Below are positions 18,876-28,312 of a DNA stretch of 64,000 nt, in pieces (the stretch's first letter is position 1; each line of letters opens with the position of its first letter). The stretch is from Bacteroidales bacterium. GTDB lineage: Bacteria; Bacteroidota; Bacteroidia; Bacteroidales; BM520. The translations under genes and the position numbers were made by a program. The stretch is from positions 1-64,000 of the forward strand of contig JAEEQW010000014.1 in assembly GCA_016285515.1 (NCBI GenBank), written 5' to 3'. A model generated the notes under the pieces. The model did not search any database. It saw only the letters and a program-made list of their open reading frames with translations, and was not told the DNA's origin.

Positions 18876-20021
18876 TTAACCAACCTTTTCGCCCAATACA
18901 CACCACCGCACAAACGGTATGCGTTTTATAACCTCGTTCAACAACGGTGAAAGCGTGAAAACCGCTACGGCCAAAATAAGATACATTGCCACTGGCGGTA
19001 GTGAGGTGTACATTTTCATCATGTAGCCCAACGAGGCAATCACCAAATAATGGACAATATAGATTCCATAGCTTGAGCGTGTCATATATCCTGCAAAGCG
19101 TCCCGTTCTATCGAACTTGGCTTTGAACCATCCCATCAAGGCGAGGCACATAAGCCAGCCGTAGAGGCAGTTGAGCCAGTTGCCAAGGTACTGCGGAGAA
19201 GTGTTGTCCTGCCCAAAGGTGGTGACGACCAGCGCCGTGCCGCTTGCCACAGCACAGACCATCAGTGGAATCCACCACTTGCCAAGGTTTTTTTGCACTT
19301 TGTCGTGGGTGAACACAAAATAGCCCATCAGGAAAAGGATAAGGTAGAATAGCGGCTTGTATAGGTTATAAAGCCCGTCAGCCGATTCTGGACGGGGATT
19401 CTTAATGAGCGTCTGCTCGCCAGCCCAAAACAGTACACCAAGCATAATAATGAGGACGAGATTTGCATTGCCGCACAAGCTCCAAATCTTGTTCTTTTTG
19501 TCAATCGCACGTACAAAAAGCAACACAAGGCAAAGCAGCCACAAAACTTGAATGAACCATAATGGGCCGATGCCCGACAACGAATAAGCAAAATACATGA
19601 TAATACGCTGTATGAAAACTGGTACGTTCTCCGGAATTCCAGCAAAAGGGTTGTTGCCTTGTACAACAGCAGCAACATGCGTATTGAAATAGCCCGTCAT
19701 CCATTGGAAGACGAACAAGCCTATCGTGGATGGAACCAGCAACTTACGTGTACGCGAACGGAACCATTGTCCAGCCGGTTGTTTGTCCAAAGCGTATTTT
19801 GCACTGATGCCCGCCAGCAGGAATAGTAGCGGCATAAACCACGGATAAAGAACATACATCAGCACATCCTGATACTGAGGCACCTCGGGGTAATGGCCAA
19901 AACCGCCAATGCCACCGAAAACCCCTTTGTTGTTGTAGAAATAAATTACGTGGTACAACAGCACCAAAAGCACAGTTGTCCAGCGAAGATTGTCAATCCA
20001 ATGTTTACGTTCCATAATCAT
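18876..20021 (-). CDS. Acyltransferase 3 family membrane protein
   Basis: A 381-residue inner-membrane protein with roughly ten hydrophobic helices. The N-terminus 'RKHWIDNLRWTTVLLVLLYH' contains the conserved D-x-L-R and the membrane-edge His of the acyltransferase 3 / OpgC family. Such proteins O-acylate cell-surface sugars or glycans; the acceptor is unknown. The ATG overlaps the stop of the upstream AbrB-like gene by four bases (ATGA type), showing a two-gene operon. Confidence 0.88.
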   Translation of the reverse strand: MIMERKHWIDNLRWTTVLLVLLYHVIYFYNNKGVFGGIGGFGHYPEVPQYQDVLMYVLYPWFMPLLFLLAGISAKYALDKQPAGQWFRSRTRKLLVPSTIGLFVFQWMTGYFNTHVAAVVQGNNPFAGIPENVPVFIQRIIMYFAYSLSGIGPLWFIQVLWLLCLVLLFVRAIDKKNKIWSLCGNANLVLIIMLGVLFWAGEQTLIKNPRPESADGLYNLYKPLFYLILFLMGYFVFTHDKVQKNLGKWWIPLMVCAVASGTALVVTTFGQDNTSPQYLGNWLNCLYGWLMCLALMGWFKAKFDRTGRFAGYMTRSSYGIYIVHYLVIASLGYMMKMYTSLPPVAMYLILAVAVFTLSPLLNEVIKRIPFVRWCVLGEKVG

Positions 20022-20221
20022 TCCCCCCCAAGCATTTCGCTTATCTTATCCTGAAAAATTTCTGTTTTCACCACGGCCATGCCTCTTTTATCACCAAGTA
20101 CCAGCAGGCTGTCGCCTGTCTTTATGCCGTAAATCTCACGTGCCTCTTTAGGGATGACTATCTGTCCCTTTTCACCCACTTTCACCACTCCGAAAATGTA
20201 TTTTTCTGTATCCGAAACCAT
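20018..20221 (-). CDS. AbrB/MazE-type DNA-binding protein
   Basis: A 67-residue swapped-hairpin transcription factor: 'KVGEKGQIVIPKEAREIYGI' followed by 'KTGDSLLVLGD' is the canonical SpoVT-AbrB fold. No toxin partner is present; instead the gene overlaps a membrane acyltransferase gene by 4 bases, so it most likely regulates that operon, perhaps including itself. The usual MazF partner is absent, so an antitoxin role is not supported. Confidence 0.9.
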   Translation of the reverse strand: MVSDTEKYIFGVVKVGEKGQIVIPKEAREIYGIKTGDSLLVLGDKRGMAVVKTEIFQDKISEMLGGE

Positions 20222-20259
20222 AATATTTGTATAATTTTTATAACTTTTCTTACAAACAG

Positions 20260-20267
20260 CAAAAATA
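20260..20267 (-). promoter_or_regulatory. -7 element of AbrB-acyltransferase operon
   Basis: TATTTTTG on the minus strand, 38 bases upstream of the AbrB-like ATG, inside a 146-base AT-rich divergent promoter region shared with the plus-strand gene at 20368. Confidence 0.5.
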
Positions 20268-20367
20268 TATTTTTTTCTTACAAATTACAAACGACGATCA
20301 AATATTTTTTTGCATGAATATTCCATATCGGATTTTTTTGTAACATTGCACCGCCAAAGAAAAATAT

Positions 20368-21594
20368 ATGAAACTGAACCTGATAATTTTTGTCTCACAA
20401 CTCTCAAAGCAAGAGACTGCATTAGAAGAACATAAGGATATTCTCGACAGACTGAATGCTGAATATGACATACATTATGTTAACCCGGAAGATTTGGAGA
20501 AACCTTTGGAAGAAGGAGCAACTATGGTCTTCATAGGAAGTGGCGGGGTGGAAGAGCTTGTCTCAGCTGTGATTGACAAACTGCCGAAATACGTGCTTTT
20601 AATAGCTGACGGACTGAAGAATTCCTTTGCGGCATCGTTGGAAATACTTTCATGGATGCGACTGAACAACCGTAACGGACGAGTCATTCATGGAGACTTG
20701 AACTATATGATGCGTACTATCTCAGATTATGTGTTGGCATACAATGCCTTGCAGAGGCTTCAAGGACAGAGGGTCGGTGTTATCGGCAAACCGTCAAGCT
20801 GGCTTATAGCAAGCAACATCGATTATAAGTTCATTGAAGACAAATGGAATGTAAAACTCGTTGATCTGCCATTGGATGATGTCATCAGCAGGTATGAGAA
20901 AATTGAGGATGTTGAAGTGGAAAAATTGGCTGATAAATTTATTAATAATTCCATCAAGATGATAGAGCCGAACAGAGATGATGTGCTCAAGGCAATGAGA
21001 CTATATAAAGCAATTAAACAAATAATTGAAGACAATAGGCTTAATGCTTTCACACTCAATTGCTTCGATTTAATACCAATAACTAAAACAACAGGCTGTT
21101 TAGCCTTAGCCATATTAAATGAAGAAGGCTTTCCTGCTGGTTGCGAAGGGGATATACAGACCATCCTGACCATGCTTGTTGTCAAGGCCGTGACAAACGA
21201 GCCAAGTTTCATGGCCAATCCGTCAAAAATTATCGACAACGACAATCATAAAATGATTTTTGCGCATTGCACCATTGCCCCATGCATTACAGAAAAATAT
21301 ATCATCCGTTCTCATTATGAATCACTTAGCGGAGTTGCCATAGAAGGAATTGTCAGTCCGCAGGATGTTACAATACTCAAATGCGGCGGCCGGAATATGG
21401 AACGTTATTTCATATCCGATGCAAAATTATTGGAATGCACTTCGAACCCAAATATGTGCAGAACACAGATGCTCCTTCGTCTTGCCGAACCTTTGAATTA
21501 TTTCCTTGAACAAAGTATCGGCAACCACCATGTCATTGTAAAAGGCAGCCACAAAAGTGAGATAGAAGCACTGCTTAAAATATTAAACAGATAA
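20368..21594 (+). CDS. L-fucose/L-arabinose isomerase-like protein
   Basis: A 408-residue protein with the fold pattern of the fucose isomerase-like family: an N-terminal Rossmann-type region ('TMVFIGSGGVEELVSAVIDK'), a middle 'RVGVIGKPSSWLIASNIDYK', and a C-terminal domain with 'NCFDLIPITKTTGCLALAIL' and 'GFPAGCEGDIQTILTML'. The acidic residues of 'GCEGD' are candidate metal ligands. It is shorter than classical FucI (~590 residues), so isomerisation of a specific sugar should not be assumed. No sugar catabolic genes are adjacent. Confidence 0.8.
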   Translation: MKLNLIIFVSQLSKQETALEEHKDILDRLNAEYDIHYVNPEDLEKPLEEGATMVFIGSGGVEELVSAVIDKLPKYVLLIADGLKNSFAASLEILSWMRLNNRNGRVIHGDLNYMMRTISDYVLAYNALQRLQGQRVGVIGKPSSWLIASNIDYKFIEDKWNVKLVDLPLDDVISRYEKIEDVEVEKLADKFINNSIKMIEPNRDDVLKAMRLYKAIKQIIEDNRLNAFTLNCFDLIPITKTTGCLALAILNEEGFPAGCEGDIQTILTMLVVKAVTNEPSFMANPSKIIDNDNHKMIFAHCTIAPCITEKYIIRSHYESLSGVAIEGIVSPQDVTILKCGGRNMERYFISDAKLLECTSNPNMCRTQMLLRLAEPLNYFLEQSIGNHHVIVKGSHKSEIEALLKILNR

Positions 21595-21604
21595 GCATTG
21601 CATG

Positions 21605-23629
21605 TCAAAAGAGTAATATCTCTGTATGAGGCGGTGTTGGTGATGCGGCAGCAGAATCCTCAAATCTCCGCATAAACTCATCTTCTGAAATCACTGGTAT
21701 TCCAAGTTGACGTGCCTTCTGATTTTTTCCAGAGGTACTCTGCAAATCGTTGTTGATGAGATAATTTGTGCTTTTTGAAACAGAACCTGTCACTTTTCCG
21801 CCCTGCGATTCAATGTATGCCTTAAGTTCATCGCGATTCTTGTAGTGATGAACATCTCCAGTTATGACGAACGTCAGTCCGTTACATTTGTTGCCTGAAG
21901 CAGTTTTCTGAGTTTCCTTAATCTGCACTTCCTCCATTATAAGTCCGAATATTCGCATATTCTCCGCATCATGACACCATTGCACGAATGCCTTACTCTT
22001 CTCCGGACCTATTCCATTTATTGACGAAAAGAATTCCTCATCAGATGTTTCCTGTGCTTTTTGGAACAGGTCTTTGAAAGTATATTCAGAGAGCAGACGT
22101 TTGGCAACATCGGGACCGACCATAGGAATGCTCAAGGCGTAAATCATTCCCGTATCTGTGACTGTCCTTGCACGTCTGATTGCCTCCGAAAGGTTCCGGA
22201 CACTTTTTTCGCCGAATCCGTCAAGTCTCATCATTACCTCCCTATGTTCCATCAATCTGTATATGTCAGCATAGTTTTTTATCCACCCCTCATTGATGAA
22301 ACGGTCAAGTGTGCTTTCCGAAATTCCATCAATATTGACGCCCTGTTTGGAAACGAACCTGGTAAATTTCCGCAGTTTTTTTGCGGCACAGTCGGGGTTG
22401 GTGCATCGCAGTGTTTTTGTGTCAGAATTGTCGGAAATGCGGACTGTTGCTGGTGAACCACATATAGGACACGTTTCAGGCACATGAAATTCACCGTTAG
22501 TCTTAACCACATTGATTACCTTTGGAATTATCTTGTTAGACTTGATAACTGATAACACTGTACCTCTGTCACCCATTCCAAGTCGCTCACATTCAGAAAT
22601 ATTGCAGAGACTTGCGCGTTTTACGATGGTGCCTTCCAATTCGACGGGGTCGAATACTGCGACAGGGGTTATTGTCGATGCGGCACAACTCCATTCAATA
22701 TGGTCAAGTGTGGTTTCTGCGGATTCATCTTCCCATTTGAAAGCATATCCGGCTCGTGTGGCATGATGTCCTGTGATACTGCCTGTATTTGCATAGTCCG
22801 TATCATCAAATGTGATTACGAGACCATCCACAGGATAGGGGTTCTCGTTGGATGTGACTTTATGCGTCCATCTTTCAATCAATGTCTCAATATTCTGAAA
22901 GTCAGGATTACCCACAAATTCTTTGTCAACAGTTGAGAACCCTTGCTCCGAAAGAAAATCGATTCTTTTGCCCCATGAAACAATCTCATTATCGGAATAA
23001 ACGAGTGTGAATGGAATCCAATGTATTCTGCGGCGTTTCACTTCCTCGATATCCTTCAGCGTCAATGAGCCGCTGGCAAGATTTCTCGGATTGGCATAAC
23101 TCTCACCCGATTCCAAGCGGAAACGTTCAAAATCCTCATAGCTAATCACTGCCTCGCCACGGATTACAACGTGTCCTTTTTCCTTTATTTCAGGAAGAAT
23201 ACCATTAACAGCAGATGCAAGATGAGTGATATTTGTGCCGATATGTCCGTCACCTCTTGTGACGACCTTTGTAAGTCTGCCGTTGTCGTATGTGACCACC
23301 AAGGTAAGTCCATCGAGTTTCCAGCTCATCCATATCGGACGTCCTTCTGCCCATTTCACAATATCTTCCGGCCTTTTGGTTTTCGCCAACGAGAGGGCGG
23401 GAAACTCATGAGCTTCTTTCTGACCGTTTTCCGGAGCCGAACTAACATTGTGGGTGGGACTGTCTTCAAGCACAATTCCTGTCTCTTCCTCAAGTTTCTT
23501 CAGTTGGTCGAACATGGCGTCCCATTCAAAGTCGGTCATCCTTTCCGGTTTTCCGCCATAATATGCCTCAGATGCCTTATTTAGACTTGCTATCAGTTCG
23601 CGCATCTGTTCAACTTTATTATCTGTCAT
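21605..23629 (-). CDS. ligA: NAD-dependent DNA ligase, variant LigA
   Basis: I use the ATG at 23629 (MTDNKVEQM), giving 674 residues, the usual LigA length; the upstream 35-residue extension is rejected. Adenylation motifs are intact: KLDG with the nucleophilic Lys, 'VTRGDGHIG', 'NPRNLASGSL' and 'GYAFKWE'. A four-Cys zinc finger (CPICG, later CTNPDC), helix-hairpin-helix repeats and a C-terminal BRCT domain ('GLTFVITGDVHHYKNRDELK') follow. The NAD-binding Ia region is divergent: 'MTDFEWDAM' has Trp where the usual SDxEYD has Tyr, and 'HEFPALSLAK' replaces HxxPMLSL. Confidence 0.93.
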   Translation of the reverse strand: MTDNKVEQMRELIASLNKASEAYYGGKPERMTDFEWDAMFDQLKKLEEETGIVLEDSPTHNVSSAPENGQKEAHEFPALSLAKTKRPEDIVKWAEGRPIWMSWKLDGLTLVVTYDNGRLTKVVTRGDGHIGTNITHLASAVNGILPEIKEKGHVVIRGEAVISYEDFERFRLESGESYANPRNLASGSLTLKDIEEVKRRRIHWIPFTLVYSDNEIVSWGKRIDFLSEQGFSTVDKEFVGNPDFQNIETLIERWTHKVTSNENPYPVDGLVITFDDTDYANTGSITGHHATRAGYAFKWEDESAETTLDHIEWSCAASTITPVAVFDPVELEGTIVKRASLCNISECERLGMGDRGTVLSVIKSNKIIPKVINVVKTNGEFHVPETCPICGSPATVRISDNSDTKTLRCTNPDCAAKKLRKFTRFVSKQGVNIDGISESTLDRFINEGWIKNYADIYRLMEHREVMMRLDGFGEKSVRNLSEAIRRARTVTDTGMIYALSIPMVGPDVAKRLLSEYTFKDLFQKAQETSDEEFFSSINGIGPEKSKAFVQWCHDAENMRIFGLIMEEVQIKETQKTASGNKCNGLTFVITGDVHHYKNRDELKAYIESQGGKVTGSVSKSTNYLINNDLQSTSGKNQKARQLGIPVISEDEFMRRFEDSAAASPTPPHTEILLF

Positions 23630-23750
23630 ATTTCTTTGATTATGCCTTTGCAAAGTCTGCAATGAATATTCATTCTGCAAACTTAAACATTTTTTCCCAT
23701 ATAACTTTGCAAAAAGTGAGACAAAGGATTTCATCTATCAAAAATAAAAT

Positions 23751-23758
23751 TAACTTTG
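23751..23758 (+). promoter_or_regulatory. -7 element of the S8 protease pair
   Basis: TAACTTTG, 46 bases upstream of the ATG at 23805; the best promoter candidate for the two-gene S8 protease unit and perhaps aroC. Confidence 0.55.
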
Positions 23759-23804
23759 CACCGAATAAATGAAATAGGATATTAATAACTATAATCAAAT
23801 AAAA

Positions 23805-26630
23805 ATGACCAAGAAAATTACATTACTCGCAGTGTTGCTCATGCTTTCACTGACATCATTTGACCTGATGGCGAACAAATACGCCGTCTATTTTACCGAC
23901 AAAAACAACTCTCCTTACAGCATTAACTATCCTGAGGAATTTCTCTCGCAACGTTCAATAGCTCGCAGAGCAAGATTTGGCATTGCAGTCAACACACAGG
24001 ATCTGCCTGTAAATCCATCATACGTACAGCAGGTCACATCACTTGGTGCGACACTGATTCACACCAGTCGCTGGCTCAACTGTGCCATTGTTTCCTGCAC
24101 TCAAAATGTAGCAAACCAAATTGCAGGACTTGACTTTGTTTCTGAAGTCGTTTATGTCGCACCGGCCAATTCCAAAGAGCCGTCAAAGTTTGCGAACAAA
24201 TTGGATTCTCAGATAAAGCCGTTGGAAAAAGGCGCAAAAACTGACTATAACTATGGCAATGCATACGGGCAGATATCCCAGATAAATGGTATTCCTGTTC
24301 ACCAGCAGGGATATACCGGTCAGGGTGTTCTGATAGCAATTCTCGATGGTGGCTTCAACAATGCCAACAATGTTTCTGCCATGAGCCATATCTATAATGA
24401 AGGAAGATTGCTTTACACACAGGATGTGGTAAATCCGGGTGGGAGTGTTTATGCTTCCAACACAAGCAATCACGGTACAAATGTATTTTCTTGTATCGGT
24501 GCAAAATTACCCGGACAGATGGTTGGAACTGCTCCTGACGCAGAGTTTGCTCTTATCAGAACTGAAGATGGGGATACAGAATACCTGATAGAATGTTACT
24601 ACTGGGTAGTAGGCGCGGAGGCAGCCGACAGCATAGGGGCAGATCTTATAACCTCTTCATTGGGATATCAGTCATTCGATGATTCATCAATGGATTTCAC
24701 TCACGAAGACCTTGACGGTGAAACAACCCCTTCAAGTATTGGTGCCATGGCAGCAGTCGCAAGAGGAATTTTCGTTTCCGTCAGTGCTGGTAATACAGGC
24801 GATCAATCATTCCCATGGGTTTCAACGCCTTCAGATCCAACATCAGTTCTCTGCGTAGGCGCCTGCACTTCCTCCGGAAGCATCGCATACTTCAGCTCAA
24901 TAGGCCCTAATGGCGCCGGTGACCCTAAACCGGACGTACTGGCACTCGGCTACAACAGCACAGTCATCACGCCTTCAGGCAATGTATCAACAGCCAGCGG
25001 TACTTCTTTTGCATGTCCTATCACTTCAGGCATGATAGCATGTCTGCTTCAGGCGAATCCTTCAGTGACTCCAGAAGAAGTCCTGAACATCGTTAATGCA
25101 ACCGGCAACAGATACCCAGTCCATGACAATGCTTACGGATGGGGCATTCCTGATTATGCAGAAGCTCTCCAAGGTGTTCTCGCTATCGGCGACCTCAAAT
25201 TCAAGGGAATGGTAATACATGATGAATCAGGCAACAACGACGGTTACCTTAACCCTGGTGAAACTGCAAGCGTTGACGTTATAATCCTCAACAAAACCGA
25301 CAATGTGGTTTCCGATATCGTACTTTCTTTCGCAACAACAGATCCTTTCATAACACTGGATTCCGAGCCAATCGAGCTTGCCGACTTCACTGCCAACGAA
25401 ACACGTACCATTCCGAACGCATTTACAGTAACTCTTTCCGAAGACGCTATGCCTAAGTACTCTGCAAAAGTGGTAGGCACAATAGAATGCAACACCGGAA
25501 ACATAGTTTCCAATCTCGAAATAATCGCATATAATCCGTATCTCGTTCTCTATGCTACCGCCATAATCAATGATGACAACGGCGACAATATTCTTGACCC
25601 GGGTGAAACAGCCGACATGTATGTATATGTCCTCAATGAAGGCAACAGACCAGCAGTTAGTATGTATGGTGCGCTCTCATCCACTTCCGATCTGATTACA
25701 ATCAACACACCGTCAAAACTTTATGGTACAATTGCAGGTGACAATTTCCGGTATTCTTCTTTCAATATAACCTTAAGTGAAGATGCCGACCCATCAACCC
25801 TCGACCTTCCTTTCAACTTGGCATTGAACGGTTCAAACTATTCACAAAACATTGAATTCTCATTCCAAAACACCTGCAACATCATATTCAATCTTCACGA
25901 TTCTTACGGGGACGGCTGGAACGGTGCTAATTTAATTGCAACTTTCAGCGATAGCAGTCCATCACAGACTATGACCATAGCTTCAGGAAGTTCAGCAACA
26001 TATACGGTGGGCGTATCAACAGGAACAACTGTGACACTTACCTGGCAGTCAGGCAGTTGGGATTCAGAATGTTCATTCGACGTGACATACGAAGACGGCA
26101 CACAAATATATTCCATAAGTCATCCGTCTTCAGGTGTGATTACATCATTTGTCGTTTCATGCAGCGGAGGAAATCTTCCTGTTTACTGTCTTGCACCTGT
26201 AAATATTGATTCTGAACTCGGTGGCGACTACATCACTCTCACATGGGAGGCTCCTGAAGATGCAACTCCAAGCTACTATCTGATATTTAGGGATGGCGTG
26301 AACATTGATTTGGTTTACGGAACGACATATACAGATGAAGGACTTGATCCTGGGATTTACTGTTATTCAATTGAAGCTGATTATTCCGATGGCTGCCGTT
26401 CAGAACTCACCGAAGAAGTCTGCGTTGACCTGTATATTACTGGTATCATGGGCGATGCTGACAACAACGGAATCGTAAACGTAAGCGATTTAATGAGTAT
26501 GGTTAGTTATATCCTTGAAAGTGACCCGCATCCGTTCATCTTCAGCAACGCTGATGTCAATATTGATGGTGTAATTAATGTGTTTGACATCATCAAAACT
26601 GTAAACATTATTTTCAATAACGGCAAGTAA
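23805..26630 (+). CDS. S8 subtilisin-like protease with C-terminal dockerin-like pair
   Basis: A 941-residue exported serine protease. Signal peptide is about residues 1-23. The catalytic triad is readable: Asp181 (ILDGG), His223 (NHGTN) and Ser401 (SGTSFA). After the protease domain (to ~460) come two CARDB-like beta domains (~465-690), a 'DSYGDGWNG' domain (~700-790), a fibronectin-III-like domain (~800-880), and a final dockerin-like pair (GDADNNGIVNVSD; ADVNIDGVINVFD) that ends three residues after VNIIFN. There is no T9SS tail, unlike its tandem paralogue two bases downstream. Confidence 0.93.
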   Translation: MTKKITLLAVLLMLSLTSFDLMANKYAVYFTDKNNSPYSINYPEEFLSQRSIARRARFGIAVNTQDLPVNPSYVQQVTSLGATLIHTSRWLNCAIVSCTQNVANQIAGLDFVSEVVYVAPANSKEPSKFANKLDSQIKPLEKGAKTDYNYGNAYGQISQINGIPVHQQGYTGQGVLIAILDGGFNNANNVSAMSHIYNEGRLLYTQDVVNPGGSVYASNTSNHGTNVFSCIGAKLPGQMVGTAPDAEFALIRTEDGDTEYLIECYYWVVGAEAADSIGADLITSSLGYQSFDDSSMDFTHEDLDGETTPSSIGAMAAVARGIFVSVSAGNTGDQSFPWVSTPSDPTSVLCVGACTSSGSIAYFSSIGPNGAGDPKPDVLALGYNSTVITPSGNVSTASGTSFACPITSGMIACLLQANPSVTPEEVLNIVNATGNRYPVHDNAYGWGIPDYAEALQGVLAIGDLKFKGMVIHDESGNNDGYLNPGETASVDVIILNKTDNVVSDIVLSFATTDPFITLDSEPIELADFTANETRTIPNAFTVTLSEDAMPKYSAKVVGTIECNTGNIVSNLEIIAYNPYLVLYATAIINDDNGDNILDPGETADMYVYVLNEGNRPAVSMYGALSSTSDLITINTPSKLYGTIAGDNFRYSSFNITLSEDADPSTLDLPFNLALNGSNYSQNIEFSFQNTCNIIFNLHDSYGDGWNGANLIATFSDSSPSQTMTIASGSSATYTVGVSTGTTVTLTWQSGSWDSECSFDVTYEDGTQIYSISHPSSGVITSFVVSCSGGNLPVYCLAPVNIDSELGGDYITLTWEAPEDATPSYYLIFRDGVNIDLVYGTTYTDEGLDPGIYCYSIEADYSDGCRSELTEEVCVDLYITGIMGDADNNGIVNVSDLMSMVSYILESDPHPFIFSNADVNIDGVINVFDIIKTVNIIFNNGK

Positions 26631-26632
26631 TC

Positions 26633-28312
26633 ATGAGAAGGGTTCTTTTTCCGTTATTGCTTTTGCTTTTTGCAGCAAATTTCATCTGCAATGCCCAGAC
26701 AAAAAAGGCCATCATGGAGGATTCCGTGCTGGATGCACCACAATATGCAGTGTATTTCACAGACAAGAACGGCACTCCTTACAGCGTTGACAATCCACTT
26801 GAGTTTCTTTCGCAAAGAGCTTTGGACAGACGTGCAATGCGAGGAATGGCTGTTAATGAAGACGACCTGCCAGTAAGTCCGACATACGTTGCCGGACTTA
26901 CCGCCACAGGCGCTTTCGTGAAATGGACAAGCCGATGGGGTAATCTTGCAATAGTATGTGCAACCGACAATGTCATCCAGCAGATCAGTGAATTGCCGTA
27001 CGTGGATTCGATAGTTTATATCAAACCTTCACTTGACAAGATTCAGACACAGAGTCATAACAACTCAAAATGGGACAATGAGTTTTATCAAGAATATTCT
27101 GGTGGAAACAACAAAGTTGATTACGGTGCTGCGTCAGCTCAGATAGAACAAATTAACGGTGTGCTCGTCCACGATGCCGGTTATCGGGGTGAGGGCATAC
27201 TTATAGCGGTCATTGACGCCGGATTCAGAAACCTAAATCAGATTCCTGAATTTCAGCCGCTTTTCGAGTCCGGCAGGGTAGTGTTTGAAAAGGACATCGT
27301 TGAAATAGGCGGCAATATCTACAGTGGCTCAAGCCATACTCACGGTACTGCAGTAACTTCAACCATGGCAGTCAACAGTCCGGGCTCCTTTGTCGGCACA
27401 GCTCCGGATGCCTCATACGCCTTTATCAGAACCGAAGACGGTGCGACTGAATATCTTGTCGAAGAATACAACTGGATAGTAGGTGCCGAAATGGCTGACA
27501 GCATCGGAGCTGACATCGTCAACTCATCACTCGGCTATTCCACTTTTGACGACCCTAACATGCAAATCCCTTATTCACAGATGGACGGCAATACTTGCAT
27601 TTCATCAATAGCTGTAAAACGGCTCACAGAACGCGGTGTTCATGTGGTGGTCAGTGCCGGGAACTCCAATGGTGACGAGGAATGGCCATGGATTGGAACT
27701 CCTGCCGATGCAGTCGAAGGCATGGCAATTGCTGCCGTTGACCCTCAAGGGAATATAGCAAGTTTCAGCTCCCTCGGTCCAAATGGCGCCGGGGATCCAA
27801 AGCCTAATGTGGCCGCATGTGGTCTGTACTGCACCGTTATCAATGCAAACGGCACAATCGAATATTCCGCCGGAACTTCCATATCAAGTCCTATCACCTG
27901 CGGCATGGTGGCATGTCTCATCCAGGCTTCTCCTATGACAACACCCGCAGAAATGATGGACATTGTCCAACAACACGCCGACAGATATCCCAATACAAGC
28001 ATCTATTATGGTTATGGAATCCCTGATTTCGGCGCATCTTTAAATGAACTTGATGGGATAAATGATAAAGAAAACCTGTCTTTCACTCGAATATATCCCA
28101 ACCCTTCGGATGATGAAATCAATGTTTCATGCAAGATGCAGCCTATCAGCACAATACGTGTCCTTGACATTGCCGGTCGCTGCATAAACGATATCTCAGT
28201 AAATGACTATTTCGCAAAAATGAGTGTGAAAAACATTCTATCAGGGATAGTTTTCATTGAAATCCGACTGGCTGACGGAAAAACTGAAACAAGAAAGATT
28301 ATTGTCAGATAA
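26633..28312 (+). CDS. S8 subtilisin-like protease with T9SS type A sorting tail
   Basis: A 559-residue paralogue of the preceding gene, starting 2 bases after its stop. Signal peptide about 1-21 (ending CNAQ). Triad: Asp195 (VIDAG), His237 (THGTA), Ser416 (GTSIS). The N-terminal propeptide region 'YAVYFTDKNGTPYSVDNP' is nearly the same as that of the neighbour (YAVYFTDKNNSPYSINYP). Instead of accessory domains and a dockerin it ends, from about residue 474, in a T9SS type A domain ('RIYPNPSDDEINV' to 'ETRKIIVR'). Probably exported by T9SS and surface anchored or released. Confidence 0.94.
   Translation: MRRVLFPLLLLLFAANFICNAQTKKAIMEDSVLDAPQYAVYFTDKNGTPYSVDNPLEFLSQRALDRRAMRGMAVNEDDLPVSPTYVAGLTATGAFVKWTSRWGNLAIVCATDNVIQQISELPYVDSIVYIKPSLDKIQTQSHNNSKWDNEFYQEYSGGNNKVDYGAASAQIEQINGVLVHDAGYRGEGILIAVIDAGFRNLNQIPEFQPLFESGRVVFEKDIVEIGGNIYSGSSHTHGTAVTSTMAVNSPGSFVGTAPDASYAFIRTEDGATEYLVEEYNWIVGAEMADSIGADIVNSSLGYSTFDDPNMQIPYSQMDGNTCISSIAVKRLTERGVHVVVSAGNSNGDEEWPWIGTPADAVEGMAIAAVDPQGNIASFSSLGPNGAGDPKPNVAACGLYCTVINANGTIEYSAGTSISSPITCGMVACLIQASPMTTPAEMMDIVQQHADRYPNTSIYYGYGIPDFGASLNELDGINDKENLSFTRIYPNPSDDEINVSCKMQPISTIRVLDIAGRCINDISVNDYFAKMSVKNILSGIVFIEIRLADGKTETRKIIVR

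Noticed and set aside
20018-20221. MazE-type antitoxin of a toxin-antitoxin pair
   Set aside because: The overlapping partner is a membrane acyltransferase, not a MazF/PIN toxin, so a simple AbrB-like regulator is preferred.
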